Counted from the stretch's first letter, positions 25,884-38,834 are shown. The stretch: DNA of 64,000 nt from Erwinia persicina (GCF_014838825.1 NZ_JACYMO010000003.1:1-64000), one strand, 5' to 3'. The notes: a model not told the origin generated them from the letters alone. Made by a program: numbers and translations.

Positions 25884-28286
25884 ATGCAGGTGACTTTAGA
25901 TAAAACGCAGTTTATCGCCGCGCTAAAACGCCAGTGGCAGGGGTTCGGCTTACAGCAGGCACAGGATATGACGCCGCACCAGTGGTGGCAGGCAACCAGC
26001 GCGGCGCTGTCAGAGCAGCTGAACGCACAGCCCGCACCCGCAGCGACGCCGCACCCGCAGCGTCATGTGAACTATATTTCGATGGAGTTTCTGATTGGCC
26101 GCCTGACCGCCAACAATCTGATTAACCTCGGCTGGTATGACACGGTCAGCCAGGCGCTGCAGGAGCAGGGCGTGGCGCTGGCCGACGTGCTGGAGCAGGA
26201 GACCGACCCGGCGCTGGGCAACGGCGGTCTGGGCCGCCTGGCGGCCTGTTTCCTCGATTCGATGGCCACCGTCGGACAGCCCGCCACCGGTTACGGCTTA
26301 AATTACCAGTACGGCTTGTTCCGCCAGTCCTTTGAGGCCGGGCAGCAGCAGGAGGCCCCGGATAACTGGCAGCGCGAAAGCTATCCGTGGTTCAGCCACA
26401 ACAGTGCGCTGTCGGTGGACGTCGCCTTTGGCGGTAAGCTGGTGAAGGATGCACAGGGCGCAGAGCAGTGGCAGCCGGCGTTCACGCTGCGCGGCGAAGC
26501 CTGGGACCTGCCGGTCGTCGGCTACCAGAATGGCGTCACCCAGCCGCTGCGCCTGTGGCAGGCCACCGACGTGCATCCGTTCGACCTGGCGCTGTTTAAC
26601 GACGGCGCGTTCCTCAGGGCAGAGCAGAAGGGCATCGACGCCGCGAAGCTGACCAAAGTGCTCTACCCGAACGACAACCACGACGCTGGCAAGCGCCTGC
26701 GCCTGATGCAGCAGTATTTCCAGTGCGCGTGCTCGGTGGCGGACATTCTGCGCCGCCATCACTTCCTTGGCCGCAAAATCCAGGATCTGCCCGACTATGA
26801 GGTGATCCAGCTGAACGACACCCATCCGACCATCGCCATCCCGGAGCTGCTGCGCATCCTGCTTGACGAGCATCAGCTGGAATGGGACGCGGCCTGGCGT
26901 ATCGTGCAGAAAACCTTTGCCTACACCAACCACACGCTGATGCCGGAAGCACTGGAGTGCTGGGATGAAAGGCTGGTACGCAGCCTGCTGCCGCGTCACT
27001 TTTCGCTAATCAAAGCCATTAACGCCCGTTTCCGTAAGGTCGTCGATAAACAGTGGCCGGGCGACAAAGCGGTGTGGGAAAAGCTCTCGGTGCATCAGAA
27101 CCGCCAGGTGCGCATGGCCAACCTGTGCGTGGTCAGCGGCTTTGCGGTGAACGGCGTCGCGGCGCTGCACTCCGGGCTGGTGGTGAAGGATCTGTTCCCG
27201 GAATATCACCAGCTGTGGCCGACTAAATTCCACAACGTCACTAACGGTATCACCCCGCGCCGCTGGTTAAAGCAGTGCAATCCGGCGCTCTCAGCGCTGA
27301 TCGATGACACGCTGAAAACCGAATGGGTGACGGATCTCGATGCGCTGCAGGGGCTGGAAGCATCGCTGGATGATACGGCGTTCTGCCAGCGCTATCAGCA
27401 GATTAAGCGTGACAACAAAATCCGGCTGGCGGCGTACGTAAAGCAGGTCACCGGGCTGACGCTGAACCCGGAGGCGATCTTCGACGTGCAGATCAAACGT
27501 CTGCACGAGTACAAACGTCAGCATCTCAACCTGTTGCATATTCTGTCGCTCTACCGCCAGCTGCGCGATAACCCGGAAATGGATCTGGTGCCGCGCGTGT
27601 TCCTGTTCGGTGCTAAAGCGGCACCGGGCTACTACCTGGCGAAAAACATCATTTATGCCATCAACCAGGTGGCGGAAAAGGTCAATAACGACCCGCTGGT
27701 ACGTGACCGCCTGAAAGTGGTGTTTATCCCGGATTACCGCGTGTCGGTGGCCGAACTGATGATCCCCGCGGCGGACGTCTCCGAGCAGATCTCCACGGCC
27801 GGTAAAGAAGCCTCCGGCACCGGCAACATGAAGCTGGCGCTCAACGGCGCGATGACCGTCGGCACGCTCGACGGGGCCAACGTCGAAATCGCCGAGCAGG
27901 TAGGCGAAGACAATATCTTCATCTTCGGGAACACCGTCGATCAGGTCAAAGCGCTGCTGGCGAAAGGCTACGATCCGCGGGCCCTGCGCAAAAAAGATAA
28001 GCATCTGGACAGCATTCTGAAAGAGCTGGAAAACGGCTTCTTCAGCAACGGGGATAAAACGGCCTTCAGCCTGATGCTCGACAGCCTGCTCGGCGGCGGC
28101 GACCCGTACCTGGTGCTGGCGGACTTTGCGGATTACTGCTCCGCACAGCGCAAGGTCGATCTCCTGTTCCGCGATCGCGACGCGTGGACGCGCAAAACTA
28201 TCCTCAACACCGCCCGCGTCGGCATGTTCAGCTCTGATCGCGCCATTCGCGACTATCAGCAGCGTATCTGGCAGGCGAAACGCTAA
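25884..28286 (+). CDS. malP: Maltodextrin phosphorylase MalP
   Basis: An 800-residue glycogen/starch phosphorylase family enzyme (E. coli MalP has 797). It removes glucose-1-phosphate from maltodextrins in the cytoplasm. Motifs include [29 protein letters not shown] and [15 protein letters not shown]. The pyridoxal-phosphate lysine lies in [15 protein letters not shown] (about residue 650). An in-frame GTG lies one codon upstream; I prefer the ATG, which follows AAAGAGG at good spacing. It forms an operon with malQ, 9 bases downstream, and is divergent from its activator malT. Confidence 0.97.
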   Translation: MQVTLDKTQFIAALKRQWQGFGLQQAQDMTPHQWWQATSAALSEQLNAQPAPAATPHPQRHVNYISMEFLIGRLTANNLINLGWYDTVSQALQEQGVALADVLEQETDPALGNGGLGRLAACFLDSMATVGQPATGYGLNYQYGLFRQSFEAGQQQEAPDNWQRESYPWFSHNSALSVDVAFGGKLVKDAQGAEQWQPAFTLRGEAWDLPVVGYQNGVTQPLRLWQATDVHPFDLALFNDGAFLRAEQKGIDAAKLTKVLYPNDNHDAGKRLRLMQQYFQCACSVADILRRHHFLGRKIQDLPDYEVIQLNDTHPTIAIPELLRILLDEHQLEWDAAWRIVQKTFAYTNHTLMPEALECWDERLVRSLLPRHFSLIKAINARFRKVVDKQWPGDKAVWEKLSVHQNRQVRMANLCVVSGFAVNGVAALHSGLVVKDLFPEYHQLWPTKFHNVTNGITPRRWLKQCNPALSALIDDTLKTEWVTDLDALQGLEASLDDTAFCQRYQQIKRDNKIRLAAYVKQVTGLTLNPEAIFDVQIKRLHEYKRQHLNLLHILSLYRQLRDNPEMDLVPRVFLFGAKAAPGYYLAKNIIYAINQVAEKVNNDPLVRDRLKVVFIPDYRVSVAELMIPAADVSEQISTAGKEASGTGNMKLALNGAMTVGTLDGANVEIAEQVGEDNIFIFGNTVDQVKALLAKGYDPRALRKKDKHLDSILKELENGFFSNGDKTAFSLMLDSLLGGGDPYLVLADFADYCSAQRKVDLLFRDRDAWTRKTILNTARVGMFSSDRAIRDYQQRIWQAKR

Positions 28287-28295
28287 GGGGTCCGC

Positions 28296-30383
28296 ATGGA
28301 GAACAACACACTGGAGCAGGCGGCCAGGGAGGCGGGGATCGCCGCCGGTTTTATCAATGCGCACGGCCAGCAGCAGGCGATAGCGGCGGAAACGAAGCGT
28401 GAGCTGTTAACGGCGATGGGCTGGACGGTGGCGGGGCGCAGGCCCGCCACCCCGGTGCCGGGGGTCAAAGTCTTTGTTGCCGGGCAGCGCCTGGCGCTGC
28501 CGGTGGAAGGAGACGGGGAATACCTGTGGACGCTGCAGCTGGAGAGCGGTGCCACGCAGCGCGGGCGCATCAGCGGTAAAATGACGCTGGCGCTGGCGGG
28601 GAAAATTCCGCCCGGCTACCACCAGCTGACCCTGGCGCAGGGGGGGGATGAGTGGCAGTGCCGGGTGATTGTCGCCCCAAAACGCTGCTATGAACCGGAT
28701 GACCTGTTGGCCGGGAAAAAGCTGTGGGGAACCTGCGTACAGCTGTATACGCTGCGGTCGGACAGCAACTGGGGCATCGGCGATTTTGGCGACCTGAATC
28801 TGCTGTTGAAGAACATTGCTGAACGCGGCGGGGCCTTCGTCGGGTTGAACCCAATCCACGCGCTCTATCCGGCCAATCCGGCGGCGGCCAGCCCTTACAG
28901 CCCGTCATCGCGCCGCTGGCTGAACGTCGTGTATATCGACGTCGGCGCGGTGGATGATTTCCGGCAGAGCGACGCGGCGCAGCGCTGGTGGCAGCAGCCT
29001 GATACCCAGCAGCGATTAAAAGCCGCCCGTGCCAGTGACGAGGTGGATTATGCCAGCGTGGTGCCGCTCAAGCTGGAAGGGCTGCGGCTGGCCTATGCGC
29101 ATTTTCTCGGGCGTAAGCCGCAGGATGCGCAGGTCAGAGCGCTGGCCAGCTTTACCCGCGAGGGCGGGGAGAGCCTCTGGCTGCAGGCCGCGTTCGACGC
29201 GCTGTACGCCCACCTGGCGCAGGAGAACGGTAAAGGGGTGGGCTGGAACCAGTGGCCCGAACAGTATCACGACGCCCGCGGCCCGGCGGTACGGGCGTTC
29301 TGCGAGCAGCACGCGCAGGAGGTGGCGTTTTATCTCTGGCTGCAGTGGCTGGCGGAAACCCAGTTCGCCAGGTGTTATCACACCAGCCAGCAGCAGGCGA
29401 TGCCGATGGGGCTGTACCGCGATCTGGCGGTCGGCGTGGTCGGCGGCGGGGCGGAAACCTGGAGCGATGGCGACCTGTACTGCCTGAAAGCTTCGGTGGG
29501 TGCGCCGCCGGATATTCTCGGCCCGCTGGGCCAGAACTGGGATCTGCGGCCGATGGATCCGCATGTGATGGTGAAGCGCGGCTATCAGCCGTTTATTGAT
29601 CTGCTGCGGGCCAATATGACCAGCTGCGGGGCGCTGCGTATCGATCATGTGATGGCGCTGCTGCGCCTGTGGTGGATCCCGGCGGGAGAGACGGCGGATA
29701 AGGGGGCCTACGTACACTATCCGGTGGACGATCTGCTGGCGATCCTCGCGCTGGAGAGCCAGCGCCATCGCTGCATGGTGATCGGTGAAGATCTGGGGAC
29801 GGTGCCGGTGGAGATCGTCAGCAAGCTGCGCGAAGGCGGAGTTTACTCTTACAAGGTGCTCTATTTTGAGCGCGATGAGGAGAATAACTTCCGTGCGCCG
29901 CAGTCCTATCCGGTGCAGGCGATGGCGACCATCACCACGCACGATCTGCCCACGCTGCGCGGCTACTGGCAGGCGGACGATCTGGCCCTGGGGAAAACGC
30001 TTGGCCTGTATCGTGATGACAGCGTCCTGCAGGAGCTGTATCTCGACCGCGCCCGCGCGCGTCAGGGGCTGCTGGACGGGCTGCATCACTACGGCTGTAT
30101 TCCACAGAAAACCGGCCGCCATGCTGAACTGATGGCGATGACGCCGGTGATTAACCGCGGGTTGCAGCGCTATGTGGCCGACAGCGCCTGCGCGCTGCTG
30201 GGCCTTCAGCCGGAGGACTGGCTGGATATGGCCACCCCGGTGAACGTGCCGGGCACCAGCGATGAGTATCCCAACTGGCGGCGTAAGCTCTCGCACACGC
30301 TGGAGGAAATGTTCGCTGACGATCGGGTTAATAAGCTGATCAAGGATCTTGATAAACGGCGGCGCAGGGTGTCGGTGAGCTGA
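28296..30383 (+). CDS. malQ: 4-alpha-glucanotransferase (amylomaltase) MalQ
   Basis: A 695-residue GH77 enzyme (E. coli MalQ has 694). It transfers glucan chains between maltodextrins, releasing glucose and building substrates for MalP. An N-terminal beta-rich domain (about 1-130) precedes the TIM barrel. The catalytic nucleophile is in LRIDHVMAL (about residue 450), the acid/base glutamate in IGEDLGTVP, and the third carboxylate in TTHDLPTLRGYW. MalP-MalQ form one operon with a 9-base gap, followed by a clear terminator. Confidence 0.97.
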   Translation: MENNTLEQAAREAGIAAGFINAHGQQQAIAAETKRELLTAMGWTVAGRRPATPVPGVKVFVAGQRLALPVEGDGEYLWTLQLESGATQRGRISGKMTLALAGKIPPGYHQLTLAQGGDEWQCRVIVAPKRCYEPDDLLAGKKLWGTCVQLYTLRSDSNWGIGDFGDLNLLLKNIAERGGAFVGLNPIHALYPANPAAASPYSPSSRRWLNVVYIDVGAVDDFRQSDAAQRWWQQPDTQQRLKAARASDEVDYASVVPLKLEGLRLAYAHFLGRKPQDAQVRALASFTREGGESLWLQAAFDALYAHLAQENGKGVGWNQWPEQYHDARGPAVRAFCEQHAQEVAFYLWLQWLAETQFARCYHTSQQQAMPMGLYRDLAVGVVGGGAETWSDGDLYCLKASVGAPPDILGPLGQNWDLRPMDPHVMVKRGYQPFIDLLRANMTSCGALRIDHVMALLRLWWIPAGETADKGAYVHYPVDDLLAILALESQRHRCMVIGEDLGTVPVEIVSKLREGGVYSYKVLYFERDEENNFRAPQSYPVQAMATITTHDLPTLRGYWQADDLALGKTLGLYRDDSVLQELYLDRARARQGLLDGLHHYGCIPQKTGRHAELMAMTPVINRGLQRYVADSACALLGLQPEDWLDMATPVNVPGTSDEYPNWRRKLSHTLEEMFADDRVNKLIKDLDKRRRRVSVS

Positions 30384-30395
30384 GGTCAACGCAGT

Positions 30396-30434
30396 GAAAA
30401 AAGGGTTTCTGCCGGTGGGGGGAAACCCTTTTTT
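30396..30434 (+). terminator. Rho-independent terminator of malPQ
   Basis: Stem AAAAAAGGGTTT ... AAACCCTTTTTT around a G-rich loop, 13 bases after the malQ stop and ending in a T run. Confidence 0.85.
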
Positions 30435-30554
30435 GTTGGGTAAAAATCATCAGAATCAACAGCCTGTGGTAAGCCGTCCAGTTCGGGGGAAAGAGGGGCA
30501 TCCCCTCAAGGATCTCCAGAAAGATTTTATTGCTGGATGAATAGTGAATGGGCT

Positions 30555-30657
30555 GGGGCCAGTCTGAGCACGCCGGACCGGCAAAAGACACATCCCTGCG
30601 GGCCTCGACACGCACCCTCCCTGGTGCGTGACGTCCGGCTTACCTCAAACTGGCCCC
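30555..30657 (-). mobile_element. MITE-like element, copy B (inverted relative to copy A)
   Basis: A 103-bp reverse-complement relative of 22626-22727. The ends are GGGGCCAGTCTGAG (one mismatch) and CTCAAACTGGCCCC. The interior matches include ATCCCTGCGGGCCTCG and GTGACGTCCGGCTTACC. Together the two copies bracket malT-malP-malQ in opposite orientation. Positions 30658-30722 between this and the next repeat hold nothing recognisable. Confidence 0.75.
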
Positions 30658-30722
30658 ATCCTGTTAAACAATCGTGCCCGCTGTGATTTTTTAAAACCGC
30701 TACGCCCATGTCAGCAGGTGAA

Positions 30723-30820
30723 GGAGGAAGGGCTGATTGCAGCAGGCTGCCGGCCAGGGAAGGCCGGCCGCCAGGCCACAGGGACGTGTTTATGCCGTTG
30801 CAGCAAGCAGCCCTTCCTCC
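30723..30820. mobile_element. Second palindromic (MITE-like) element, 98 bp
   Basis: The outer 22-bp arms match at 20 of 22 positions, with the first 13 (GGAGGAAGGGCTG / CAGCCCTTCCTCC) perfect. An inner hairpin GCCGGCC-AGGGAA-GGCCGGC lies in the left half. It is non-coding and not followed by a T run, so it is not a simple terminator. Only one copy was seen in this window. The stretch 30821-31010 that follows has no gene. Confidence 0.6.
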
Positions 30821-31010
30821 GAAAACCAGGTATACCGCGCCTCTCGCGACAACGCCCTGGCCGTGTTCCGGGGGGACCTCAGTGGCTGAACGCCTCAGCC
30901 CATACGTCGTACATTCAACTGGCAACAGCATGTCTGGGAATTCCGCAGCGCTACATCCGGCAGCCATTTTGGTCTGTATAGAGAGCATTCGTAGCGTCAG
31001 ATTTTGACAT

Positions 31011-31037
31011 AAAAAAGGGCGGCTTATTCAGCCGCCC
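31011..31037 (-). terminator. Rho-independent terminator of malEFG
   Basis: On the minus strand a perfect 8-bp GGGCGGCT / AGCCGCCC stem is followed by TTTTTT. It is located ~62 bases after the malG stop. Confidence 0.85.
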
Positions 31038-31098
31038 AGGACACAGGGAAAAGTACTACACCCGTTACCGGGATAACGCGCAAAAATATCGCTATAAA

Positions 31099-31989
31099 CT
31101 AACCCTTCACCCCGCCGGCCGTCAGGCCACCCACCAGCCAGCGCTGGGCGATGAGGAACACCGCCGTAATCGGAATAGCAGAGAGGATCGCGGCGGCGGC
31201 GAAGTCACCCCACAGGTAGTTCTGCGGGTTCAGATACTGCTGCATTCCCACCGCCAGCGTATAGCTGTTCACATCGCGCAACAGCAGAGAGGCCACCGGC
31301 ACCTCGGTGATGGCGGCGATAAAGGAGAGGATAAACACCACCGCCAGAATCGGCACTGACAGCGGCAGCAGCACCAGACGGAACGCCTGCCACGGCGACG
31401 CACCGTCCAGCGCGGCGGCTTCTTCCAGCGAGCTGTCGATGGTTTCGAAATAGCCTTTTATCGTCCATACGTGCAGGGCGATACCGCCCATATAGGCGAA
31501 GATCACCCCGCCGTGGGTGTTCAGCCCGAGGAACGGGATGTAAATACCCAGGCGGTCAAACAGGGCGTAGAGCGCCACCAGCGACAGTACCGCCGGGAAC
31601 ATCTGGAAGATCAGCATCCCTTTCAGCAGCGAACTTTTGCCACGAAACTTCATGCGGGCAAAAGCATAGGCGCAGGTGGTGGACAGTGCCACGATGCCCA
31701 CGGCGGTGATCCCGGCGATCTTGATCGAGTTCCACAGCCACAGCAGCACCGGGAACGGCGGCGGCGTCAGGCTGCCGTCGCTGTTGGTTACGCTGATCCC
31801 CAGCGCCAGCTTCCAGTGATCCCACGACACCTGATCCGGGATCAGGCTCCCCGTGGCAAAGTTACCCGGCCGCAGCGAGATGGTGAACACCATCAGCAGC
31901 GGGAACAGGATCAGCGCCAGAAAACTCAGCAGTAACAGGTGCGTCACCAGCAGTCTGACTTTTTGCGACCTCGGTTTTACCATCGGCAT
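31099..31989 (-). CDS. malG: Maltose/maltodextrin ABC permease MalG
   Basis: A 296-residue inner-membrane permease, the same length as in E. coli. Six predicted membrane segments are present. The cytoplasmic EAA loop ([26 protein letters not shown]) is where the MalK ATPase docks; it lies near residue 190. It pairs with MalF to form the MalFGK2 importer, which takes substrate from MalE. It is the last gene of malEFG, 12 bases after malF, with a terminator downstream. Confidence 0.97.
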   Translation of the reverse strand: MPMVKPRSQKVRLLVTHLLLLSFLALILFPLLMVFTISLRPGNFATGSLIPDQVSWDHWKLALGISVTNSDGSLTPPPFPVLLWLWNSIKIAGITAVGIVALSTTCAYAFARMKFRGKSSLLKGMLIFQMFPAVLSLVALYALFDRLGIYIPFLGLNTHGGVIFAYMGGIALHVWTIKGYFETIDSSLEEAAALDGASPWQAFRLVLLPLSVPILAVVFILSFIAAITEVPVASLLLRDVNSYTLAVGMQQYLNPQNYLWGDFAAAAILSAIPITAVFLIAQRWLVGGLTAGGVKG

Positions 31990-32001
31990 TGTTGTTACTC
32001 C

Positions 32002-33567
32002 CTAGTCGAATTTCATACGTGAGGCTTTCAGGTTGACGACAGCCAGCGCGCCGACCAGCAGAAAGATCAGCGTGGCAATCGCCGCCGCCAGCCCGAAGTC
32101 CTGCCCGCCGCCGCCCTCAAAGGCGATGCGATAGGTGTAGCTCACCAGCAGGTCGGTATGCCCGGCAGGCGTGGTGGTGCCCAGCATGTCCGGCCCGCCG
32201 TTGGTCAGTAGCTGGATCAGCACGAAGTTATTAAAGTTGAAGGCAAAGCTGGCGATCATCAGCGGCGTCAGCGGTTTGATCAGCAACGGCAGCGTGATGC
32301 GGAAGAAGTTCTGCATCGGGGTCGCGCCGTCCATGGCCGACGCTTCGTAGAGATCGTCCGGGATCGCCTTCAGCAGGCCCATGCACAGGATCATCATGTA
32401 GGGATACCCCAGCCAGGTATTGACGATGATGATCATGCTCTTCGCCGTCCAGGGATCGCTGAACCACGCCGGTTTAATCCCAAACAGCGCGTTGAGCATC
32501 AGGTTGATCTCCCCGAAGCTCTGGTTAAACAGCCCTTTGAAGATCAGGATGGAAATAAACGCCGGGACGGCGTAGGGCAGGATCAGCAGGATACGGTACG
32601 CCGCTTTGCCTTTCAGCTCCTCCCACTGCACCACGCAGGCCAGCACCATGCCGACGGCAACGGTCAGCACCACGGTGAGCAGCGCAAAAATCACCGTCCA
32701 GACAAAGATAGACAGGAAGGGTTTCTGAATGCCGTCATCGTGCAGCACGCGCAGGAAGTTGTCCCAGCCGATGCCAACGGTAAAGCCGGGGCTGAGTTTT
32801 TCTGCCTGCCATTCTCCCCCGGCGTTCACCGCCTGATAAAAACCGCTCGCCATATTCGGCCGGTAGACCACGCCGGATTGGGCATCGGTCAGCTGCTGGT
32901 TCTCTTTATTCAACTGATAGAGCGGCTGCGTGCCGGAAAACTGGCGCAGGGAGCTCATGCGCAGGATGCTGCCGTCCGGCAGGGCGGCCTGCAGTTTGCC
33001 CAGCGCCTGGCGGTTCTGCGTCACCACGCGCAGCCCGGCTTTTTCCCCGGTGGGGGCCGCCTGCGGCGTCAGGTGCAGCGTCTTCGCGTCAGAGGCATCA
33101 AAGGCGAAAGGCGGGGAAACCAGCACCTCGCCGCTGTCCGGGGAGGTCAGCGTCAGCTGCCAGCGGTCGCCGGACGGGTAGAGGGCAAAATTCAGCGCCT
33201 TGCCGCCCTGGAACTCACGGCCCATCAGCACCGACTGCGCACGTTCAAACGTCAGCTGGTTGGTGCTGCTGTAGTTGGTAAAGGCAATGGCGATGGTGCA
33301 GACCAGCGGGAACAGGACGAATAACGCCATGCCGGCCAGGCCGGGGTAAACATAGCGCCATGAGTAGGCACGGCGGTTTCCGTAGATATACAGGCCGGTA
33401 CTGGCGAGGATCAGGGCCAGAACGGCAAACAGATATTCACCCTGCGCATACATCAGCACGATCAGATAACCGGTTAAGCAGGCAAGCAGGCCGATGGCCA
33501 GCCATTTCAGCGCATGACTCAACGGCCGTTTTTTTTCAGCGGTCAGACCGGTTTGGGCTACTGGCAT
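32002..33567 (-). CDS. malF: Maltose/maltodextrin ABC permease MalF
   Basis: A 521-residue permease (E. coli MalF has 514). It has eight membrane segments and the large periplasmic P2 loop (about residues 95-275) that is unique to MalF and contacts the binding protein. The EAA loop (YEASAMDGATPMQNFF) lies near residue 400. Middle gene of malEFG, 88 bases after malE, with a stem-loop in that gap. In K-12 the malE-malF gap contains REP sequences that keep malE mRNA more abundant; here only a single short hairpin is seen. Confidence 0.97.
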   Translation of the reverse strand: MPVAQTGLTAEKKRPLSHALKWLAIGLLACLTGYLIVLMYAQGEYLFAVLALILASTGLYIYGNRRAYSWRYVYPGLAGMALFVLFPLVCTIAIAFTNYSSTNQLTFERAQSVLMGREFQGGKALNFALYPSGDRWQLTLTSPDSGEVLVSPPFAFDASDAKTLHLTPQAAPTGEKAGLRVVTQNRQALGKLQAALPDGSILRMSSLRQFSGTQPLYQLNKENQQLTDAQSGVVYRPNMASGFYQAVNAGGEWQAEKLSPGFTVGIGWDNFLRVLHDDGIQKPFLSIFVWTVIFALLTVVLTVAVGMVLACVVQWEELKGKAAYRILLILPYAVPAFISILIFKGLFNQSFGEINLMLNALFGIKPAWFSDPWTAKSMIIIVNTWLGYPYMMILCMGLLKAIPDDLYEASAMDGATPMQNFFRITLPLLIKPLTPLMIASFAFNFNNFVLIQLLTNGGPDMLGTTTPAGHTDLLVSYTYRIAFEGGGGQDFGLAAAIATLIFLLVGALAVVNLKASRMKFD

Positions 33568-33593
33568 AGGGGCTATCCTTGTAGGAACGATGG

Positions 33594-33609
33594 GGAGCCC
33601 GCAGGCTCC
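33594..33609 (-). other. Stem-loop in malE-malF gap
   Basis: GGAGCC-CGCA-GGCTCC hairpin between malE and malF, with no T run. By analogy with the REP sequences at the K-12 position it may slow 3' decay of malE mRNA. It is not a REP consensus. Confidence 0.5.
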
Positions 33610-33655
33610 GCACCGTTTATTTCATTACCTCAACGGCATCAGTCAGTTAACGTAT

Positions 33656-34870
33656 TTATTTGGTAATGCGCGACTCGACGTCTTTCAGCGCCTGCGGCAC
33701 GGTCTGCCGGCCATTCACCGCATTGATAATCGCGCTGCGCTCGGCATACCAGAACGCGCTCATCTGCGGGATGTTCGGCATGATTTCACCGTTTTTCGAG
33801 TTCGCCATGGTGGCGGCGATGCGCGGATCTTTCTCCAGTTTTTCCTGGTACGATTTCAGCGCAACCGCGCCCAGCGGTTTGTCTTTGTTGACGTCGCCCA
33901 GGCCCGCGTCGGTGATCAGGTAGTTTTCCAGGAACTCTTTTGCCAGCTCTTTGTTCGGGCTGGCGGCGTTAATCCCGGCAGTCAGCACGCCGACGAACGG
34001 CTTAGACGGTTTGCCGTGGAAGGTGGGCAGCAGCGCCACGCCGTAGTTGATTTTGCTCTTGTCGAGGTTTGACCATGCCCACGGCCCGTCGATGGTCATC
34101 GCGGTCTGGCCCTTGTTAAAGGCGGCTTCAGCGATGGAGTAGTCGGTGTCGGCATTAATGTGTTTGTTTTTCACCAGGTCGATAATGAACTGCAAGCCAG
34201 CGCGGGAGCCGTCGTTATTCACCCCGGTGTCTTTGATGTTGTATTTTCCGTTTTCATACTTGTACGCATAACCGCCGTCGGCGGCGATGATCGGCCAGGT
34301 AAAGTAGGGTTCCTGTAGGTTCCACATGATGGCGCTTTTGCCTTTGGCACGCAGCGCGGTGTCCAGCGCCGGGATCTCTTCCCAGGTTTTCGGCGCGTCT
34401 TTAATCAGGTCTTTGTTGTAAATCAGCGACAGTGCTTCCACCGCGACCGGATAGCCGATCAGCTTGCCGTTGAAGGTGACCGCGTCCCAGGTGAACGGGA
34501 ACAGTTTGTCTTTAAACGCCTGATCCGGGCTGACTTCTGCCAGCAGGCCGGACTGGGCATAACCGCCAAAGCGGTCGTGCGCCCAGAAAATAATGTCAGG
34601 GCCGCCGCCGGTGGCCGCCACCTGCGGGTATTTTTCTTCCAGCTTGTCCGGGTGTTCTACCGTGACTTTAATGCCGGTGTCTTTTTCGAATTTCTTACCG
34701 ACTTCCGCCAGGCCGTTATAGCCTTTATCCCCATTGATCCAGATGACCAGCTTCCCTTCTTCTATTTTGGCAAAGGCAGAAGAGGACAGCACCATGGACG
34801 CAAGCGCGGAGAGGGCCAGGGCATGTTGAACGACTTTTTTAATGGAAGGAGCCTTAATGCTGAGAGTCAT
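33656..34870 (-). CDS. malE: Periplasmic maltose/maltodextrin-binding protein MalE
   Basis: A 404-residue precursor (E. coli 396). The signal peptide ends SSAFA and the mature protein starts [17 protein letters not shown], near-identical to K-12 MBP. Ligand-site landmarks are visible: [44 protein letters not shown] and IDGPWAWSN. It captures maltodextrins entering through LamB and delivers them to MalFGK2, and can signal to a chemoreceptor. First gene of malEFG, divergent from malK with a 376-bp shared control region. It is somewhat longer at the N-terminus than K-12, by a basic stretch before the hydrophobic core. Confidence 0.97.
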   Translation of the reverse strand: MTLSIKAPSIKKVVQHALALSALASMVLSSSAFAKIEEGKLVIWINGDKGYNGLAEVGKKFEKDTGIKVTVEHPDKLEEKYPQVAATGGGPDIIFWAHDRFGGYAQSGLLAEVSPDQAFKDKLFPFTWDAVTFNGKLIGYPVAVEALSLIYNKDLIKDAPKTWEEIPALDTALRAKGKSAIMWNLQEPYFTWPIIAADGGYAYKYENGKYNIKDTGVNNDGSRAGLQFIIDLVKNKHINADTDYSIAEAAFNKGQTAMTIDGPWAWSNLDKSKINYGVALLPTFHGKPSKPFVGVLTAGINAASPNKELAKEFLENYLITDAGLGDVNKDKPLGAVALKSYQEKLEKDPRIAATMANSKNGEIMPNIPQMSAFWYAERSAIINAVNGRQTVPQALKDVESRITK

Positions 34871-35246
34871 AATCCAATCCTTTTATTCTCTGTTAGGAGC
34901 CGGTCATGCTGATGTCACAGACGGGATGACAGGGTACCGCGTCAGTGTGGATTCAACCCGGCCTGGCTTCATCATCCCCCCCTCTACGCCCCCGGCTCTC
35001 AGAGTGTGATCCCACCGACACTCTCAGGCGTTATGTGCTTTACCGCTCAACAATCCCCTTCATTTTTTGCAACCCCGATCACGAATTTGCAGGTTGTTGT
35101 GAACTTTCAGCCGCAGGCCGGGTGCCCGCGTCCTCCCTGCGTCTCCCCCGTGAAAAACTTTGTTACGGATGATTACGCTTAACCGCTATTCCTTCACTCT
35201 TCGTTGCATCGAGTTTTCTCGCAGGATTCAGGTACAGGAGTTCAGG
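34871..35246. promoter_or_regulatory. Divergent malE/malK control region
   Basis: The malEp-malKp region in E. coli carries CRP sites flanked by several MalT boxes. Here the minus strand shows GGGGATGATG (34970-34979), GGGGGAGACG (35140-35149) and GGGAGGACGC (35128-35137), close to the MalT consensus. TGTGATCC (around 35005) and GATCACGAA (around 35078) are CRP-like half-sites. No gene is present; an upstream extension of the malK frame into this region is not supported. A ribosome site CAGGAG precedes malK. Confidence 0.65.
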
Positions 35247-37681
<2,435 letters not shown>

Positions 37682-37683
37682 CT

Positions 37684-37800
37684 TTTTCCTTCCTGTTTCG
37701 CGCTGCTGATGCGTTGGCTGCGCGGCCTCGCCCCGGTCACGTAGTGGTCTACGCTCCCGGGGACTTGGCCACTTGCCGCCTTCCAGCAACACGAAACAGT
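37684..37800. repeat. ERIC-like intergenic palindrome between lamB and malM
   Basis: It shares the conserved ERIC/IRU-like core seen at 56737: GCGTTGGCTGC, then CCCCGGTCAC, then GCTCCCGGGGA, then CACTTGCCGCCTTCC. The central palindrome arms are CCCCGGTCACGTAG and CTACGCTCCCGGGG. It lies in the transcribed gap before malM. Such units can fold in mRNA and affect distal expression. Confidence 0.7.
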
Positions 37801-37897
37801 TTGGAAAAAGCTGTGTTTAACATGAGCTAAGAAGTGCTGGCTGGCGGTATATCAGTGGATAACCGCCAGCCTTTAGCGTGATCAAAAGGAAATAACG

Positions 37898-38779
37898 ATG
37901 AGAAAAAATCTGCTGTCACTGTGTCTGTCGCTGAGCCTGCTGGCGGCGTCGCCTGCCGTAGTGTTTGCCGCGCAGCATGATGCCAATACCGCCCCGGCGA
38001 TCGCGCGTGACACCCTGCACCATCTTTCATGGACGCCGCTGGTACCACCGGTGACGCAGGATGTGACGCTGGGAACCGCCAGCGCAAAGATTAATCAGGG
38101 TGATATTCAGGGGGCTGTGGCGGCTTTTGCGCTGCCTGCCGACCGGGGATCGCTTGAGATCACGCTGACCAGTATTGCCACCGGTAAAACGGTGTATGCC
38201 CCGAATGTGTTAGTGCTGGATGAGCAGATGCGTCCGGCAGCCTTTTACCCTTCCAGCTATTTCCCGTACCAGCCGCCGGGCATCGTTTCCAGCGATCGTC
38301 TGGAGGGCACCCTGAAACTGACCCCTGCGCTGGGCCAGAAACAGATCTTCCTGCTGGTGTATACCACGCGTCAGGATCTGGCGGGGAGTACGCAGATGGT
38401 GAACCCGGCGAAAGCCTATGCGGCGGGCGTGGGTAACGCCGTGCCGGATATCCCGGATCCGGTGGCGCGCCATACGCCGACCGGTACGTTAAGCCTGAAA
38501 GTCACCGCCGAGCAGAAAACCGGCAACGTGATGATTGGCCAGATCTTCCCGGCAGCAGCACCGGCTGCCGCACCGGTGGTGGTGGGCAGTCACACGCCGC
38601 CAGCGCCGGCGAAACCGGCGGAGCCGATGCTCGACGATTCCGAAAGCTATTTTAATGATGCGATTAAGAAAGCGGTGAAGGCGGGCAACGTGGATAAGGC
38701 GCTGAAGCTGCTGGACGAAGCGGAACGCCTCGGGTCGAAAACGGCACGGCAAACCTTTATTGACAGCGTGAAACGCTGA
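37898..38779 (+). CDS. malM: Maltose operon periplasmic protein MalM
   Basis: A 293-residue exported protein (E. coli 306). The signal peptide ends PAVVFAAQ. The central domain carries the conserved LSWTPLVPP, YFPYQPPG and IFLLVYTTRQDL blocks. A Pro/Ala-rich linker (about 215-245) precedes a helical C-terminus with KALKLLDEAERLGSKTAR. Its role is poorly defined: a periplasmic, maltose-induced and non-essential protein. It is the last gene of malK-lamB-malM, separated from lamB by an ERIC-like palindrome, and followed by a hairpin. Confidence 0.93.
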   Translation: MRKNLLSLCLSLSLLAASPAVVFAAQHDANTAPAIARDTLHHLSWTPLVPPVTQDVTLGTASAKINQGDIQGAVAAFALPADRGSLEITLTSIATGKTVYAPNVLVLDEQMRPAAFYPSSYFPYQPPGIVSSDRLEGTLKLTPALGQKQIFLLVYTTRQDLAGSTQMVNPAKAYAAGVGNAVPDIPDPVARHTPTGTLSLKVTAEQKTGNVMIGQIFPAAAPAAAPVVVGSHTPPAPAKPAEPMLDDSESYFNDAIKKAVKAGNVDKALKLLDEAERLGSKTARQTFIDSVKR

Positions 38780-38795
38780 TAGCCATTAAGCCGCC

Positions 38796-38818
38796 GCCCC
38801 TCGCGGTGTGTGAGGGGC
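38796..38818. terminator. Hairpin between convergent malM and GNAT gene
   Basis: GCCCCTC ... GAGGGGC, perfect 7-bp stem, 16 bases after the malM stop. There is no strong T run, so termination is only inferred. Confidence 0.45.
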
Positions 38819-38834
38819 ACAGGCCCGTGCGGGT

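Noticed and set aside
27291..28364. 357-codon minus-strand frame opposite malP
   Set aside because: A shadow of malP, with no domain features.
29016..30389. 457-codon minus-strand frame opposite malQ
   Set aside because: A shadow of malQ; it has no recognisable domain, and the GH77 motifs are on the plus strand.
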